Source: Gammaproteobacteria bacterium | GTDB lineage: Bacteria > Pseudomonadota > Gammaproteobacteria > Arenicellales > Poriferihabitantaceae | Reading direction: 5' to 3' | Assembly: GCA_024644945.1 (NCBI GenBank) | Contig: JAHEGU010000032.1 | Coordinates: forward strand, 1 to 35,359 | Length of the DNA stretch: 35,359 nucleotides | In this document: in pieces, positions 34,801-35,359 of the stretch | How the letters are laid out: each line of letters begins with the position of its first letter | Position numbering within the stretch: the stretch's first letter is position 1 | Translations under genes and position numbers: made by a program | Notes under the pieces: generated by a model | Databases searched by the model: none | Told to the model about the DNA's origin: nothing | Seen by the model: the letters and a program-made list of their open reading frames with translations, nothing else

Positions 34801-35177
34801 AGTTCTAAAGCAGTTGTGGCTGTTTTTAACTCTTGAAGACTAAATGCTCGGTCTGCAACCGCCTCCGCCAACGCACGTCTTGTATTAGCGGCTTCGGCTT
34901 CCCATTGATTCGCTCGAATGATAAGTTCATCGAATCCAGCGCCTTCACCACCTTCCAGGTGCAACCTGTCTATGCGCCTGATCCATTCCTCAGCGTCCGC
35001 CTGATATAAACCCTCCTCGATGGTATCGACCACCTGTTTGAAGGTTTCCGGATCGCGGGGATTTGCAGATATCAGCCCGGAGTATAGGCTTAGTACAAAG
35101 AGGGTAGGAATGTGAACAACTAACAGGTATCTTTTAAAACAAATGTTTTTTTTGCTGTTCTCACTGTGTGGATGCAT
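31878..35177 (-). CDS. Large secreted S8 (subtilisin-like) serine protease with alpha-helical N-terminal region
   Basis: A 1099-aa exported protease. The signal peptide or anchor is about residues 16-38 (LLVVHIPTLFVLSLYSGL, then ISA). The catalytic triad is D707 in VAIIDSGID, H762 in NNGHGT and S939 in ASGTSFAAP; the oxyanion Asn is in AVAAGNKG. Residues ~40-600 are long helices, much of it coiled coil, with a glycine- and hydrophobic-rich segment at ~253-308. Cysteines cluster before the catalytic domain (GSSTCDQCF, CSDAKCTYS, PACFDDDE), as expected for disulfides. About 90 lysine-rich residues follow the protease. ATG 35177 has GAGGACGAGGA just before it. It is first in an operon with the beta-barrel gene. 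Confidence 0.9.
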   Translation of the reverse strand: MHPHSENSKKNICFKRYLLVVHIPTLFVLSLYSGLISANPRDPETFKQVVDTIEEGLYQADAEEWIRRIDRLHLEGGEGAGFDELIIRANQWEAEAANTRRALAEAVADRAFSLQELKTATTALELQTASRSYQLADYRLTRVYDARAMVDKLGRRTPFFNLGDARYLLPRGDLEAIDAILSQPLGTDKQIRIAQNIADDVVVETINLAELTARRKALAQRAAVMHAAMRSSGNPTARFYLRLLGQYSGWNRATGSGVGRLIIGRASPLIAASLRRLGMRLGPGALLTGPVGWALATVDLALFGVGEWIADEDKKVNREHQAYWNRNTPDLQRLTAMNAIDERELKREVSLQQALALAQTPEDCVKAYEEASQQAEQDYWEAQRAETELEPQLDPGGEKDDLFRPRRRRAETLRNLYDAAKTARIRAIKSSSYYWELREEACAKIASDESGGQQSNAFRDARNYLGVDVSHAHATELFGSSTCDQCFADLGELAEIRIQLGVARKQSWLIQQDLSVNQQWLEVFEMDPERLANNGDKYEALQAERSALTVSLDRSERFASDLERIIEQYGLKINNCSDAKCTYSDNDQSSYDGPACFDDDEETARQIILSNGVAALVPDSCVDKFNISDSAFSEATSEHGAALKGGELREVLVPLLQPFNDPYFNRRGSFKENLDDQWGLKRIFNAASNEKDLLADLKAPTTVAIIDSGIDGQHPELWSQMWINSGEIPGNNVDDDNNGFIDDVNGWNFVRGTNDTQDNNGHGTIVAGIIGATPENHLGISGVNPWVRLMPLKVANFIGKGSSVDIAAAIDYAARMGARVINISMGGEEFSATELEAVKSANEQGVLIAVAAGNKGVKADEYWPAGLEGVVTVAATEPDDSRAAYSNWGATVDIAAPGSSILSLRARDTDLMYFADASYQLGTNVIGPEMMLYHASGTSFAAPYVSGVASLLFSVNPDLSSSQVERMLKNSAKDISIPGIDQYTGYGLLDAGAAIKSDPEYFIETGITGVYVSSDKKSIKVIGTANSDQFKSAKLDLGKGDTPTDWKSVGKKIKKPVKDGELGKIKVKQLKGSKKWTIRITTEHKNGSQRTAWFLLSLG

Positions 35178-35359
35178 GATCCTCGTCCTCTAGTGTGATT
35201 TGTATGCGGACAGGAATGAAGCTACTTATGAAATATAATACTTCGATTAACGATTTAGGTCTAGCAGTCATTTCCGCCAGTATCGTGGTTCAGTGAGCTT
35301 CATAAAGAGCTAATTTTCGGAGTAGTTATAAACATTAATGTAAATTGATGAGGTTTATA
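35178..35359. other. Region upstream of the protease gene to window end
   Basis: No gene in 182 bases. Ribosome-binding sequence for the protease is at its left edge, read on the minus strand. The region is AT-rich, as expected of a promoter, but I see no convincing -35/-10 pair. Confidence 0.4.

Noticed and set aside
1-35359. CRISPR array, tRNA, rRNA, transposase, prophage genes
   Set aside because: No repeat-spacer pattern, no cloverleaf or rRNA sequence recognised, and no transposase or phage protein among the frames.

Overview
The window looks like a chromosomal piece of a proteobacterium, most likely a free-living gammaproteobacterium. The evidence is a Tat-exported flavocytochrome c sulfide dehydrogenase pair, a SufS/SufE pair, an AlgI/AlgX-type O-acetylation pair, many short bacterial operons with 1-4 nt stop/start overlaps, GTG and TTG starts, and moderate GC. 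This taxonomic call is an inference from gene content. I saw no rRNA, tRNA, CRISPR array, insertion sequence or prophage gene.

Layout. 1-2714: end of xanthine dehydrogenase (xdhB, cut by the window edge) and its maturation factor xdhC. 2894-5937: a two-gene membrane O-acetyltransferase/SGNH pair for extracellular polymer acetylation. 6036-7717: a class III nucleotide cyclase followed by a frameshifted second cyclase. 8122-9831: fccA-fccB sulfide dehydrogenase. 9916-13100: second purine block, with guaD-GFA-SnoaL on the minus strand divergent from uraD-uraH on the plus strand, and a RutR-like palindrome in the shared promoter region. 13308-14381: a BMP-family (purine-nucleoside-type) solute receptor ending in a clear intrinsic terminator. 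14477-18409: a minus-strand CoA-ester operon (SDR, acyl-CoA dehydrogenase, class III CoA-transferase, MaoC/mesaconyl-CoA-hydratase-like protein). 18740-21211: two tandem paralogous Fe(II)/2-oxoglutarate oxygenases and a GST. 21263-23688 (minus): Nudix hydrolase and a ThDP enzyme. 23729-26312: enoyl-CoA hydratase homologue, sufS, sufE. 26355-29034 (minus): alpha/beta hydrolase, DMT exporter, CPBP protein. 29363-30343: a small AT-rich Cys-rich protein and a cupin thiol-dioxygenase-like enzyme with a structured leader. 30879-35177 (minus): a large secreted subtilisin-like protease with a coiled-coil N-terminus and glycine-rich hydrophobic segment, followed by an outer-membrane beta-barrel protein.

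How it fits together. xdhB/xdhC, guaD, uraD, uraH and perhaps the BMP receptor form much of an oxidative purine route: guanine to xanthine, xanthine to urate, 5-hydroxyisourate to OHCU, OHCU to allantoin. Uricase is not in view. The route is interrupted by unrelated acetylation, signalling and sulfide-oxidation genes. The right half is a mosaic of catabolic and amino-acid/sulfur genes. The best candidates for undescribed biology are the tandem oxygenase pair with its GST, the protease/beta-barrel pair, and the CoA-ester operon whose dehydrogenase lacks the usual catalytic glutamate.
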